NCBI GenBank assembly: GCA_937925655.1 | Contig: CALAMC010000077.1 | Coordinates: forward strand, 1 to 32,612 | Length of the DNA stretch: 32,612 nucleotides | Reading direction: 5' to 3' | DNA from: an uncultured candidate division Zixibacteria bacterium | GTDB taxonomy: Bacteria; Zixibacteria; MSB-5A5; GN15; PGXB01 | Shown: one piece after another, positions 23,997-31,813 of the stretch | Layout: each line of letters opens with the position of its first letter | Position numbering within the stretch: position 1 is the stretch's first letter | Translations under genes and position numbers: made by a program | Notes under the pieces: model-generated | Told to the model about the DNA's origin: nothing | The model's input: only the letters and a program-made list of their open reading frames with translations | The model's database searches: none

Positions 23997-25271
23997 ATGC
24001 TGTATGGATTTATCAAATATATGGTGACCGGAGCATTGGCCGCGGCCCTGTCGACCACATTGGCCGGGGCGGTCGATGAACCACCCATAATCATACTTGA
24101 TTCAAGCCGGATTATAATTCCGGCCCCGCCATCGACCCCGCGCGAACCGGGAGAAGTCCCGGCATTGGTCGAAGTGCATCTTTCTCCCGATGGTGTTTAT
24201 GGACTGGATTCATCGGGCCGGGAATGGGATTTTGATTTCAGCCAGGATTCTTTCGTATCCAATGGCAAGGGTCAATCGACCACCATCACCATATTCGGAC
24301 GCAGTCGGGATAGAAACGAAGGCGTAATAAGCATTGACGTCGGAATCGGTGAAGACGCCGATTCAAGCCTGAAGATTACTACGTACCGCGGGCTGATCGT
24401 CGGATCTGTGCAGGTTGCGCCCGATGAAAAAGTTCAGGGGTCGATTGTGGCGACCGGACCGGTCACGGTCGAAGGAATAGTCACCGGTGACGTCACTTCG
24501 TATTCGAAAATAACTATTACGGCCGAGGGTAAAATTCTCGGCGACGCCCGGGCACCCCAGATCGTCAAAATGCGTGGCGGACGCATTTATGGTGACCGCA
24601 GTGAAACCGACATCCCCAATATTCCGGGTATTTCATTGTTTGGCAAAACATCCAATACCCAGTTGATTGTCAACTCGATTATTCTGGGAACCCTTTTATT
24701 TTGCACGTTGATATTAATTACGGTCGCTCCGCGGCCGATCGACCGCATCAGGATGTGCCTGCAAACATGCTTTATTAAATCTTTTTTCACGGGATTGTTG
24801 ATCTGGGTATTAATCACTCCCGTTATGGCTCTATTGATACTAACCATCATCGGCATTCCCGTAGCGGTGATCATTCTGCCGCTGGCCCTGGTCGGCGCCT
24901 TCATCACGGGTGTCATCGGATTAGGTCAGCTCGTTGGCGGAAAAGTCGGGCGAATCATCATCAACAGCAAAGGAACCCAATTGTTGGCCGCAGTGGCAGG
25001 CCTTATTATTTTTTCTGCACCATGGTTATTGGCGGGATTTCTGGAGATGTCCTCGTCCCCATTTTTCGGCGGTTTGGCAACCTTCTTCAATGTTATTTCA
25101 ATTATTACCTGGTCGATCGGCATAACAGCCGGCATCGGCGCCGTCTTCATGACCCGCTTCGGAAGCCGCGACTGCCGTAAAATTCAACTCCAGCGTATGC
25201 AGCAGGACTGGACGGTTATCAGACCGGCGCCGCCCCCACCGACGCCGCCACCCCTGCAAAGTGACAATTAA
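23997..25271 (+). CDS. Bactofilin-like (polymer-forming) domain fused to a membrane domain
   Basis: The 424-residue protein starts with a signal-like segment (best from the alternative ATG at 24021: MVTGALAAALSTTLAGA). A beta-rich region of about residues 45-125 and a short right-handed-helix segment at about 130-205 follow; the latter has bactofilin-like turns (GSIVATGPVTVEGIVTGDVTS, then GKILGDARAPQIVKMRGGRIYGD; key residues are the repeated G-x-V/I-x-G steps). After these come about five hydrophobic helices (222-242, 258-285, 288-312, 325-345, 360-385), and the protein ends in a proline-rich tail (APPPPTPPPL). Bactofilin domains are usually cytoplasmic and soluble; here export plus membrane helices imply a periplasmic polymer-forming module. 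No ribosome site is clear at either start. Confidence 0.75.
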   Translation: MLYGFIKYMVTGALAAALSTTLAGAVDEPPIIILDSSRIIIPAPPSTPREPGEVPALVEVHLSPDGVYGLDSSGREWDFDFSQDSFVSNGKGQSTTITIFGRSRDRNEGVISIDVGIGEDADSSLKITTYRGLIVGSVQVAPDEKVQGSIVATGPVTVEGIVTGDVTSYSKITITAEGKILGDARAPQIVKMRGGRIYGDRSETDIPNIPGISLFGKTSNTQLIVNSIILGTLLFCTLILITVAPRPIDRIRMCLQTCFIKSFFTGLLIWVLITPVMALLILTIIGIPVAVIILPLALVGAFITGVIGLGQLVGGKVGRIIINSKGTQLLAAVAGLIIFSAPWLLAGFLEMSSSPFFGGLATFFNVISIITWSIGITAGIGAVFMTRFGSRDCRKIQLQRMQQDWTVIRPAPPPPTPPPLQSDN

Positions 25272-25420
25272 CTGCTTTGATTTATTTTATCAAAATCACT
25301 CGGTAACGAATTCTCATGGCGAACAAAGGCGTGCCTGATTCGTTTAAGTAAATACTTGTTTGAGCAATAAAACCTTTATATCCTGCTTCAATTAAGATTA
25401 AGCAGTGGAGAAACTATTCG
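25272..25420. other. Intergenic region before the HtrA-like gene
   Basis: The 149 bases hold two short inverted repeats: TTTGAT/ATCAAA (25276-25281, 25289-25294) and CTGCTT/AAGCAG (25383-25388, 25400-25405). The second is directly followed by the GGAG ribosome site, so it could affect translation or bind a regulator. No convincing sigma-70 promoter is seen; a stretch CGGTAACGAA near 25301 loosely recalls ECF -35 elements, but this is weak. Confidence 0.3.
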
Positions 25421-26797
25421 ATGAAAAAAGTCTTGATATCATTAATCGGACTTGTGATAATCTGGAGTGCCGCCCGCAGTTCCATACTGGCCACATCGCA
25501 GGCCGATGTCTACTACGCTCGTGACCGTGTCCTGCCGGCCCTGGTGCACATACAACCGGTCGTGACGGATTTCCGCACCGGCCGCGAAATGAAGCAATCG
25601 GTGGTTGGTTCGGGCGTCATTTTTCATGATTCGGGCTATGTCGTGACCAATTATCACGTGGCCGGTAAAGCCGAAAGAATTATCTGCACCCTGTTTGACA
25701 AAGAGCAGGTCAAGGCCGAGCTGATTGGCGGTGACCCGCTGACCGATATTGCCATTATCAAACTCGACCTGTCCGAATATCATGGCTCTCTGGCAATGGC
25801 CGAACTCGGAGATTCCGATTCACTGCAGGTCGGGCAATTCGTCCTGGCCATGGGTTCGCCTCTGGCCTTGTCGCGTTCGGTTTCCTGCGGTGTTGTCTCC
25901 ACTACCGACCGCTATTTCAGCGACGAGGCCCGCTTGCCGTCGGGTGAAAAAACCGGACGGTACAATACCTGGATACAAACCGACGCCGCCATCAATCCCG
26001 GCAATTCCGGCGGACCGCTGGTAAACCTCGAGGGTCGGGTGGTCGGCATCAACTCCCGGGCGACCATTTTCGCCAACAATATCGGCTTCGCCATTCCCAT
26101 AAATATTGTCAAACAGGTGATCGAACAGATCCTCGACCACGGCAAAGTAATCCGGAGCTGGATTGGGGTACAGGCTCAAGCGATGCAGGACATGGAAGGC
26201 TGGTTTGGAACCGACCGCGACCGGGGCGTGCTTGTGGCCTCGGTCGACCCTCGCTCTCCGGCCGAAGCGGCGGGATTGCAGGCGGGAGACGTCATATTGA
26301 AGATTAACAGACGCGACGTCTCGGCTCGTTTTGAGGAACAATTGCCGTACTTTTATAAATTGATCGCGGATTATGCCGTCGGCACGCACCTCGACCTCGA
26401 AGTGCAGCGCGGCGAGAATGTGATATACATCGAAGTCATTACCCGGGAATTGGGTGATCTGATGGGACAGGACCTGGCCTGTGATGAGTGGGGCTTCACG
26501 GTTAAAGCCATAACCAAGCAAATGGCGGTGGAAAATCAACTCGAGGATACTCTGGGCGTATTTGTATCGGGCGTCAAACGGGTCGGGCCGGCAGCCGAGG
26601 GCGGCCTGCGGCGCGGCGACGTGATTCGGGAAATAAACGAAATCCCCACCCCTCTGTACGACGACTTTTATGGCAAATACAATGAACTGATTGCGGTTCC
26701 GGCCGATAAGGTCCTGCTGACCGTAAAAAGATTCGGTAACGTCAAGTACGTTCTTCTTAAAATAAAAAAGGAAACGGATCATTCAGGAGAACGCTAA
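25421..26797 (+). CDS. HtrA/DegP-like periplasmic serine protease with two PDZ domains
   Basis: The 458-residue protein has a Sec signal or anchor (MKKVLISLIGLVIIWSAARS) and a trypsin-fold domain with an intact triad: H79 in TNYHVAG, D109 in LTDIAIIKL and S196 in NPGNSGGPL. Two PDZ domains follow, marked by VDPRSPAEAAGLQAGDVILKIN at about 278-300 (key residues SPAEAAGLQxGD) and by VGPAAEGGLRRGDVIREIN at about 388-406. This is the DegP/DegQ layout: protein quality control in the periplasm, usually as oligomers. The GGAG ribosome site is good. A catalytically dead paralogue follows after 12 bases. It lies downstream of an ECF sigma gene, fitting an envelope-stress role (inference). Confidence 0.95.
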   Translation: MKKVLISLIGLVIIWSAARSSILATSQADVYYARDRVLPALVHIQPVVTDFRTGREMKQSVVGSGVIFHDSGYVVTNYHVAGKAERIICTLFDKEQVKAELIGGDPLTDIAIIKLDLSEYHGSLAMAELGDSDSLQVGQFVLAMGSPLALSRSVSCGVVSTTDRYFSDEARLPSGEKTGRYNTWIQTDAAINPGNSGGPLVNLEGRVVGINSRATIFANNIGFAIPINIVKQVIEQILDHGKVIRSWIGVQAQAMQDMEGWFGTDRDRGVLVASVDPRSPAEAAGLQAGDVILKINRRDVSARFEEQLPYFYKLIADYAVGTHLDLEVQRGENVIYIEVITRELGDLMGQDLACDEWGFTVKAITKQMAVENQLEDTLGVFVSGVKRVGPAAEGGLRRGDVIREINEIPTPLYDDFYGKYNELIAVPADKVLLTVKRFGNVKYVLLKIKKETDHSGER

Positions 26798-26809
26798 AAG
26801 GAGTTCAAC

Positions 26810-28237
26810 GTGAAAAAGGCATTTTTATCCATAGTCGTAGCTTTGATAATTACGCCGATTCTGGCGGCCCAGCATTTCGATTTCGCCAAAATGCTGAAAA
26901 AAGCCAATGATTACACGGTCGTACTGAATATCACCGTCGCTGTATCGTTCGGCATGGAATCGACCGATTTCAAATATCGGGGCATCGGCACCGTCGTTTC
27001 GGAAGACGGATTAATTATTTTCGACGGTTCCACCATCGAAAATGATGACCCTTTTTCGCAGATGGCCGGACTTAGCGTAGATGCTGTCCCGAAAAGCATC
27101 GAAGTACGGACGATGGACGGAAAAACGTACTCCGCCGAATTTATCGGGATCGACCGTTTCACCCGCCTTGGTTTTTGCCAGATGCAGGCAAATACAAAAA
27201 ATAAATTCAAATTCCTCTCCTTTAAATCCCAAAAATCATTGAAAGTCGGCGACTGGACGGCCATTTTCGCCCTTCTTCCGGATTTCGTTAAACCGTCCCT
27301 GGCGGCTGACATTGGCATGGTATCGGCTATTGTCTCCGAACCGGAAAGATTCGTGCTCATGGTCGGATACAACGATCTCGAAATCGGGTCGGTTCTGTAC
27401 GATTCCACGGGCGAAGCCATCGGTATACTGGGGCGTCTCCAGAACCCCGCCAATGCCGGACTAAGCCCGGCCCAGATGATGGAATCTTTTTCACAGGTTG
27501 AGGATTTTATGCCCCTTCTTGGATTGATCGATGCCGGGAAAATCAACAGGTTGATTGAAAATCCGCCGACAAAAGGTAAAGTTGACCGCGGCTGGCTGGG
27601 CATTTATCTGCAGGCCCTGACGACCGACATCGCCGAATTCTGGGGTCTCAAACTGAATGGCGGCATAATTATAAACGAGGTCGTCAAAGACTCGCCCGCT
27701 GATTCGGCCGGACTGGAAACCGGTGATATTATCATCCGGCTCAACGGCGGAAATATCCTGGTGGACCGCGAGGAAAACCTGGCCTTGTTCCAGAGGGAAA
27801 TATCAGAATCAGGCGCCGAAACGCAGGTCGAATTCACGATACTGCGACGTACAGACGGTCGCGTCGATACCCTGGATATTCGGGCAACGCTGGCCCGTTC
27901 ACCATTAACCCCTTCCGAAGCTCCCGACTACAACGACGATAATTTCGATATCAAAATTCGCGATATGGTCTTTGCCGATTATAACATCTATAATCTGGAC
28001 CGACAATCCTTCAAGGGTGTGGTTGTCAAGGAAGTCGAGTCGGGAAGCTGGGCCGAGGTCGGTGGTATGCAGCCGGGCGATATTATTCAGTCAATCGGTT
28101 CGCGAAAAGTGACATCGGTCGATGAAGCCAGAACGCAGCTGGAAAAAATCGGGACGGATAAACCCAGAGAAGTTGTCTTCTTTGTCTGGCGTGAAAACAA
28201 GACCCTGTTTATTAATATCAAGACACACTGGCAGTAA
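26810..28237 (+). CDS. HtrA-like pseudoprotease with two PDZ domains
   Basis: The 475-residue protein has a signal peptide (MKKAFLSIVVALIITPILAA) and a degenerate trypsin-like domain that can be aligned by eye to its upstream neighbour. All three catalytic positions are replaced: His by S74 (IIFDGST), Asp by R119 (FTRLGF) and Ser by I192 (DLEIGSVLYD). Both PDZ domains remain, marked by KDSPADSAGLETGDIIIRLNG at about 292-312 (key residues SPADSAGLxxGD) and by EVGGMQPGDIIQSIG near the C-terminus. It starts at GTG 26810 after a strong AGGAG. A peptide-binding adaptor, or a hetero-oligomer partner or regulator of the active protease, is the likely role (inference). The stop is 3 bases from the oppositely oriented fusion gene. 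Confidence 0.9.
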   Translation: MKKAFLSIVVALIITPILAAQHFDFAKMLKKANDYTVVLNITVAVSFGMESTDFKYRGIGTVVSEDGLIIFDGSTIENDDPFSQMAGLSVDAVPKSIEVRTMDGKTYSAEFIGIDRFTRLGFCQMQANTKNKFKFLSFKSQKSLKVGDWTAIFALLPDFVKPSLAADIGMVSAIVSEPERFVLMVGYNDLEIGSVLYDSTGEAIGILGRLQNPANAGLSPAQMMESFSQVEDFMPLLGLIDAGKINRLIENPPTKGKVDRGWLGIYLQALTTDIAEFWGLKLNGGIIINEVVKDSPADSAGLETGDIIIRLNGGNILVDREENLALFQREISESGAETQVEFTILRRTDGRVDTLDIRATLARSPLTPSEAPDYNDDNFDIKIRDMVFADYNIYNLDRQSFKGVVVKEVESGSWAEVGGMQPGDIIQSIGSRKVTSVDEARTQLEKIGTDKPREVVFFVWRENKTLFINIKTHWQ

Positions 28238-28240
28238 GAA

Positions 28241-30577
28241 TTATCTTATTCCGAGATATTTCTCGAGCCCGAAATAAAATTCCTTTTCTTCGTTGGAACC
28301 GTGGACCAGATACCCGGTTCCGGCGGCGGCCATCAGGTCGTTGTACTTCAAATAAAAATCATAGATGCCGGCGGCGGCCCGGATTTCGGAGGCGATATAT
28401 TTATCCAGCATCATGGCCATATCCCCCGTCGCGAGAGTGCCTTCGGAATATGATTTATAAAAGTCCTCCAATCCGGCCTTGACCGTGCGGCGATGATCAA
28501 ATACACCGGGGAGTATATCCAGACAAGCCAAAAATTCATATAATCTGGTTTGAACCTTCTCGGCTATCGCGAATCGCAAACTGTCTTTGGCATACTCCAG
28601 CGATTCCATTTCGTACCGAAGCGCCCTGCCCTCATTTTTATTTGTACCCCACAAATGCAACGGCCAGCGTAATAAACCGCCGATACTCCAGATCGTGTGC
28701 GGGTCATCGGGATCATCGAAAAATTGCTCTCCCGTTGACAGCCCGGCCCGGAGCGAAACTTCCGGCCAGAACCACCCTTTATTTGCGGCAATGCGGTCCC
28801 TTTGAGATTCGAGGCGCAACGAATACTGTTCAAGCCCGATCGATTTGCCCGTCGCGGACCGCACAAAATAGTCTTCCAGCGCCCGTTTCTGACGCGCGTT
28901 GCTTATGTAGCTTTCATATTTATTCGTCATCAGCACCATGACATCGGCTGCGAACTCGGACTTGTCCAGAATTATGTTGTCGTGATCCGGCCTGTTTAAC
29001 AGCGTTCCCAGAATGATACGGGCGATATCACGGTCCATCCGGGCGCGGCGACAATCCAATTCCGTGCTGATGAAATATGATTCAAAAATATAGACGTCGG
29101 ATGTATCCCTGCCCCTCATGAAGGCATCGAGTCGGGCATTCTCACGGTACTGTCGGATCCGGTTAAGCAATTCCTCGAGACGACTCATTTTTTCTTCGGC
29201 GGCCAGAACCGCCAGATATGCGGAGACAACGGCCTGCTTGAGTTTTAGTCGTTCCTGCCCGGCGTCCAGTCTGGACAATTCAATATCCTTTTTGGCGGCC
29301 CCGACGGTTTTCAAAGCTGAATATGAGAACAACGTCTGTTCCAGGTCGATCGCCGCGAAATACTTACGATTCAATATCGGGTTATACAAGGCGGCCGGAT
29401 AATTCTCGTCGGCCGCAGCCATTCCGGCGCTGACTTCGAGTTCGGGCCAATAGACATTATGGGCATTTCGTGCCGATGCGGCGGCTTGATCAAAACGCCT
29501 CAATATCGCCTGATGCCCGGAATTATCATGCAACGCCGCCTCGATTGCCTGCGATAATGTATAAACAAGCATGGTATCGGCCGCCGGTGCCCTGACAATT
29601 GCGGCATCTTTCATTATCCGGCGCGGCAATTCCCGGTTCAAACGATTGAGGGTCGTTTCGTTGAGACAAATTTGCTCGCCCGGCTCATATATGGTCGGAA
29701 GATCGGCCGGAGTGGCTCCATTAATGATTTTCAGCGTCTTATGCGCCGCAAATCGGGCCAGCTGAATATAGGCGCGTTGCTGGCCGGAAGCGGCAATCCC
29801 TTTTTCCACGGTCAGAAGGCCTTCGGCCGTTACGGTTGGCAGACGGTCATAGCGGGTATTCTCGATGAACTGATTCATCTGGTCCAGGTGCATGCCGTAC
29901 ATGGGCGGAAGATACAACGCATCGACCCGGCGCAGAACCTGGGTGTATGAACCGAAATGGCTGAACATGCCGGAGGCGGCGGTATCAAATGGCGCGATCA
30001 ATTCGGCTCCGTATTGGGCGACAACTTTCTCGGCCCGGCTCTTGACTTTCTCGAATTCGTCGCCCGATGGAAAATAAAACATACCCACTTTTTTGGGCGA
30101 AAACAAGCGCCCCAAAAGCTGCAGGTCTTTGTCGATTTGAAGCGGCTGGACGTTGATGGTCAGGTTGTCCGCAACAGGACGCCCCGCCTTATCAACCAGG
30201 CCGCGTTCCCATACGGCATATTGTTCCAGGGCGATAATCGGACGGTCAAAATCGGCGGCAAGCAGGTCTTCGACCACCCACGGCCCGACCGCCAATACCA
30301 TGTCGATATTTTTCATACGGGCCAGATCCCGCGCCATCACTCGACAACGTTGACGTTCCCATTCGGCCGATTGATAGCCATAGGGCTCGAAGATAATTTC
30401 GAGGCTGTCGGGTTTCAGCAGACGCAGTTGCTCCTTGAATTCGCGCGAAAAGACCTTGTTGAGATAATAATCCCCGGCTTCGAAATAGGCGAATCGAATA
30501 GTCTTCTCCCCGGCTCCGGCGGCGGCAACTCCAATTACAAATATTATCAGCAAACAACAAATTATGATCTTTTCCAT
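28241..30577 (-). CDS. Fusion of a periplasmic binding protein (ABC_sub_bind) to a TolC-family outer membrane protein
   Basis: From the ATG at 30577 (AAGGAA upstream; earlier in-frame ATGs at 30598 and 30622 lack a ribosome site) the product is 778 residues. A Sec signal occupies about 1-24. Residues about 25-315 resemble the TrpXYZ-type substrate-binding family: IDMVLAVGPWVVEDLLAA, PKKVGMFYFPSGDEF, VDALYLPPMYG, PTVTAEGLLTVEKGI and the closing GATPADLPTIYEP. Residues about 335-760 are TolC-like: LVYTLSQAIEAALHDNSG, NVYWPELEVSAGMA, a long helical hairpin AYLAVLAAEEKMSRLEELLNR, and a second repeat with NKGWFWPEVSLRAGLSTG, ending FAIAEKVQTRLYEFLACLD. No lipobox is seen. Binding proteins normally serve inner-membrane ABC importers, so direct fusion to an outer-membrane channel is unusual. 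A ligand-gated or sensing export channel is inference. Confidence 0.85.
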   Translation of the reverse strand: MEKIIICCLLIIFVIGVAAAGAGEKTIRFAYFEAGDYYLNKVFSREFKEQLRLLKPDSLEIIFEPYGYQSAEWERQRCRVMARDLARMKNIDMVLAVGPWVVEDLLAADFDRPIIALEQYAVWERGLVDKAGRPVADNLTINVQPLQIDKDLQLLGRLFSPKKVGMFYFPSGDEFEKVKSRAEKVVAQYGAELIAPFDTAASGMFSHFGSYTQVLRRVDALYLPPMYGMHLDQMNQFIENTRYDRLPTVTAEGLLTVEKGIAASGQQRAYIQLARFAAHKTLKIINGATPADLPTIYEPGEQICLNETTLNRLNRELPRRIMKDAAIVRAPAADTMLVYTLSQAIEAALHDNSGHQAILRRFDQAAASARNAHNVYWPELEVSAGMAAADENYPAALYNPILNRKYFAAIDLEQTLFSYSALKTVGAAKKDIELSRLDAGQERLKLKQAVVSAYLAVLAAEEKMSRLEELLNRIRQYRENARLDAFMRGRDTSDVYIFESYFISTELDCRRARMDRDIARIILGTLLNRPDHDNIILDKSEFAADVMVLMTNKYESYISNARQKRALEDYFVRSATGKSIGLEQYSLRLESQRDRIAANKGWFWPEVSLRAGLSTGEQFFDDPDDPHTIWSIGGLLRWPLHLWGTNKNEGRALRYEMESLEYAKDSLRFAIAEKVQTRLYEFLACLDILPGVFDHRRTVKAGLEDFYKSYSEGTLATGDMAMMLDKYIASEIRAAAGIYDFYLKYNDLMAAAGTGYLVHGSNEEKEFYFGLEKYLGIR

Positions 30578-30613
30578 ATCAATTATTTCCTTCTTCATGC
30601 GTTTCAAACCGCT

Positions 30614-30642
30614 AAAATACATAATCGGTCACGTTATGGCAA
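30614..30642 (-). promoter_or_regulatory. Promoter of the binding-protein/TolC fusion gene
   Basis: On the minus strand TTGCCA (30642-30637), a 17-base spacer and TATTTT (30619-30614) precede the gene. Initiation near 30607 leaves about 30 bases before the ATG at 30577 and supports that start, because the ATG at 30622 lies upstream of the initiation point. Confidence 0.5.
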
Positions 30643-30691
30643 CCCGCGCTCGAATAATTGTTTTTACATCCCTTTAAAAAACGGCGATGAT

Positions 30692-31813
30692 TCAAATCAG
30701 TTTAAATTCAAGATACGTCGGAAACAGCCATATCAAAGAAATGCCCAGACCCAACGCGATAAACGTCGCTTTTAGCCACCGGGGCCGTGACGATACGCCT
30801 GCTAACATATAAATGGGGAATATCGCGAGAAAATGCCGGTAGATAGACATGGTCGTCCCGGTGCCGGGGGAAAACAAGTATAGCGCGATGGCCAGAACCC
30901 AAAGTTCGACTTTTATTTTGTACGGCGCAAATATAATGAGCGCCAGGCCATACCAGATTAAAACCAGGTTTTCCGGCGATGTAACCGGGTAATTTATCAG
31001 GCTTTTATAAATAACGGTCAATGGGAAAGACCATACCCTTTGATACCTCGCCTGAAAATCCATCTGCACAAAAAAATTATCGAAACGGAAATAAAAGTAC
31101 ACCCAAAGCATCAAAAGCCCGAGTACGAACGGCAGAACTCCGATAACAATGGCTTTCCCAACTGATTTCAGATTAAACGACTGTCGTTTTGACCCCATAT
31201 GCCCGGCGATTGATGAAACAAATGGAATTAATGCAAACAAAATACCGGTCGGATAGGTCAGGGTCAGGGCGACGGCCATGATTACCAGGACGGTATCGCG
31301 GATAGAACCGTTTCCGTAATAGAATAAATGTATGTACATCATAAATATAAACAGAAAGAGCCCATAGGGAAAACCGGTCAGAAGATAGAATCCGGCCGGC
31401 GATCCGGCCAGCGCCACCGTGGCAAATATGGCCGCCGTGCGGCCCGACGTCTTTTCCATAAAACGATACAATAAAATAAATCCGGCCAGCGTAAACAACG
31501 CGGCCAGGATAATATAAGTCGCTATCGATGAGCCTCCGAACAGTGGGCGAAAAATCTTCATGACCAGCGGCCAGCCGGGATACCAACCGACATTGCCGCA
31601 TACTTCGCCGGGGGGATAGTCATGGGGCGTGCAGGGATGAACTTCATAACCGGTTTCCGAAATATTTACATAATGCTGAATATCCCAGACCGGTTTGAAA
31701 AAGGCATTATCCCCCGAAAGCAGAGCAATACCGTAATAGAGCCCGGCAAAACATAAGAATATCACGACCGGGATGGCAATCTTCTTTATGGTATTATCGT
31801 GTTCTTTCAACAT
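30692..31813 (-). CDS. PIG-V-like / GT-C mannosyltransferase family membrane protein
   Basis: The protein is about 373 residues from the ATG at 31813 (MLKEHDNTIKK); in-frame ATGs at 31822 and 31882 lie deeper in the upstream gene. About nine to ten membrane helices are visible. The first external loop has the family pattern WDIQHYVNISETGY, followed by GNVGWYPGWPLVMKIF, resembling the W-D-x-x-x-Y-x-x-I-x-x-x-G-Y and F-F-P-x-x-P motifs of PIG-V-like mannosyltransferases. The Asp of WD is the likely catalytic base. These enzymes use polyprenyl-phosphate sugars. The acceptor here is unknown. The start overlaps the upstream beta-propeller gene by 20 bases, suggesting coupled translation. Confidence 0.75.
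   Translation of the reverse strand: MLKEHDNTIKKIAIPVVIFLCFAGLYYGIALLSGDNAFFKPVWDIQHYVNISETGYEVHPCTPHDYPPGEVCGNVGWYPGWPLVMKIFRPLFGGSSIATYIILAALFTLAGFILLYRFMEKTSGRTAAIFATVALAGSPAGFYLLTGFPYGLFLFIFMMYIHLFYYGNGSIRDTVLVIMAVALTLTYPTGILFALIPFVSSIAGHMGSKRQSFNLKSVGKAIVIGVLPFVLGLLMLWVYFYFRFDNFFVQMDFQARYQRVWSFPLTVIYKSLINYPVTSPENLVLIWYGLALIIFAPYKIKVELWVLAIALYLFSPGTGTTMSIYRHFLAIFPIYMLAGVSSRPRWLKATFIALGLGISLIWLFPTYLEFKLI

Noticed and set aside
25820..26782. 320-codon open frame on the minus strand
   Set aside because: It is antisense to the HtrA-like gene whose catalytic triad and PDZ motifs are intact; no family features or ribosome site.
26911..27603. 230-codon open frame on the minus strand
   Set aside because: Antisense to the pseudoprotease gene, serine/proline-rich composition typical of a shadow frame.
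29957..30775. 272-codon open frame on the + strand
   Set aside because: It lies antisense over the N-terminal half of the binding-protein/TolC fusion, which has signal peptide and family motifs; the + frame shows no recognisable features and is a shadow of GC-rich codons.
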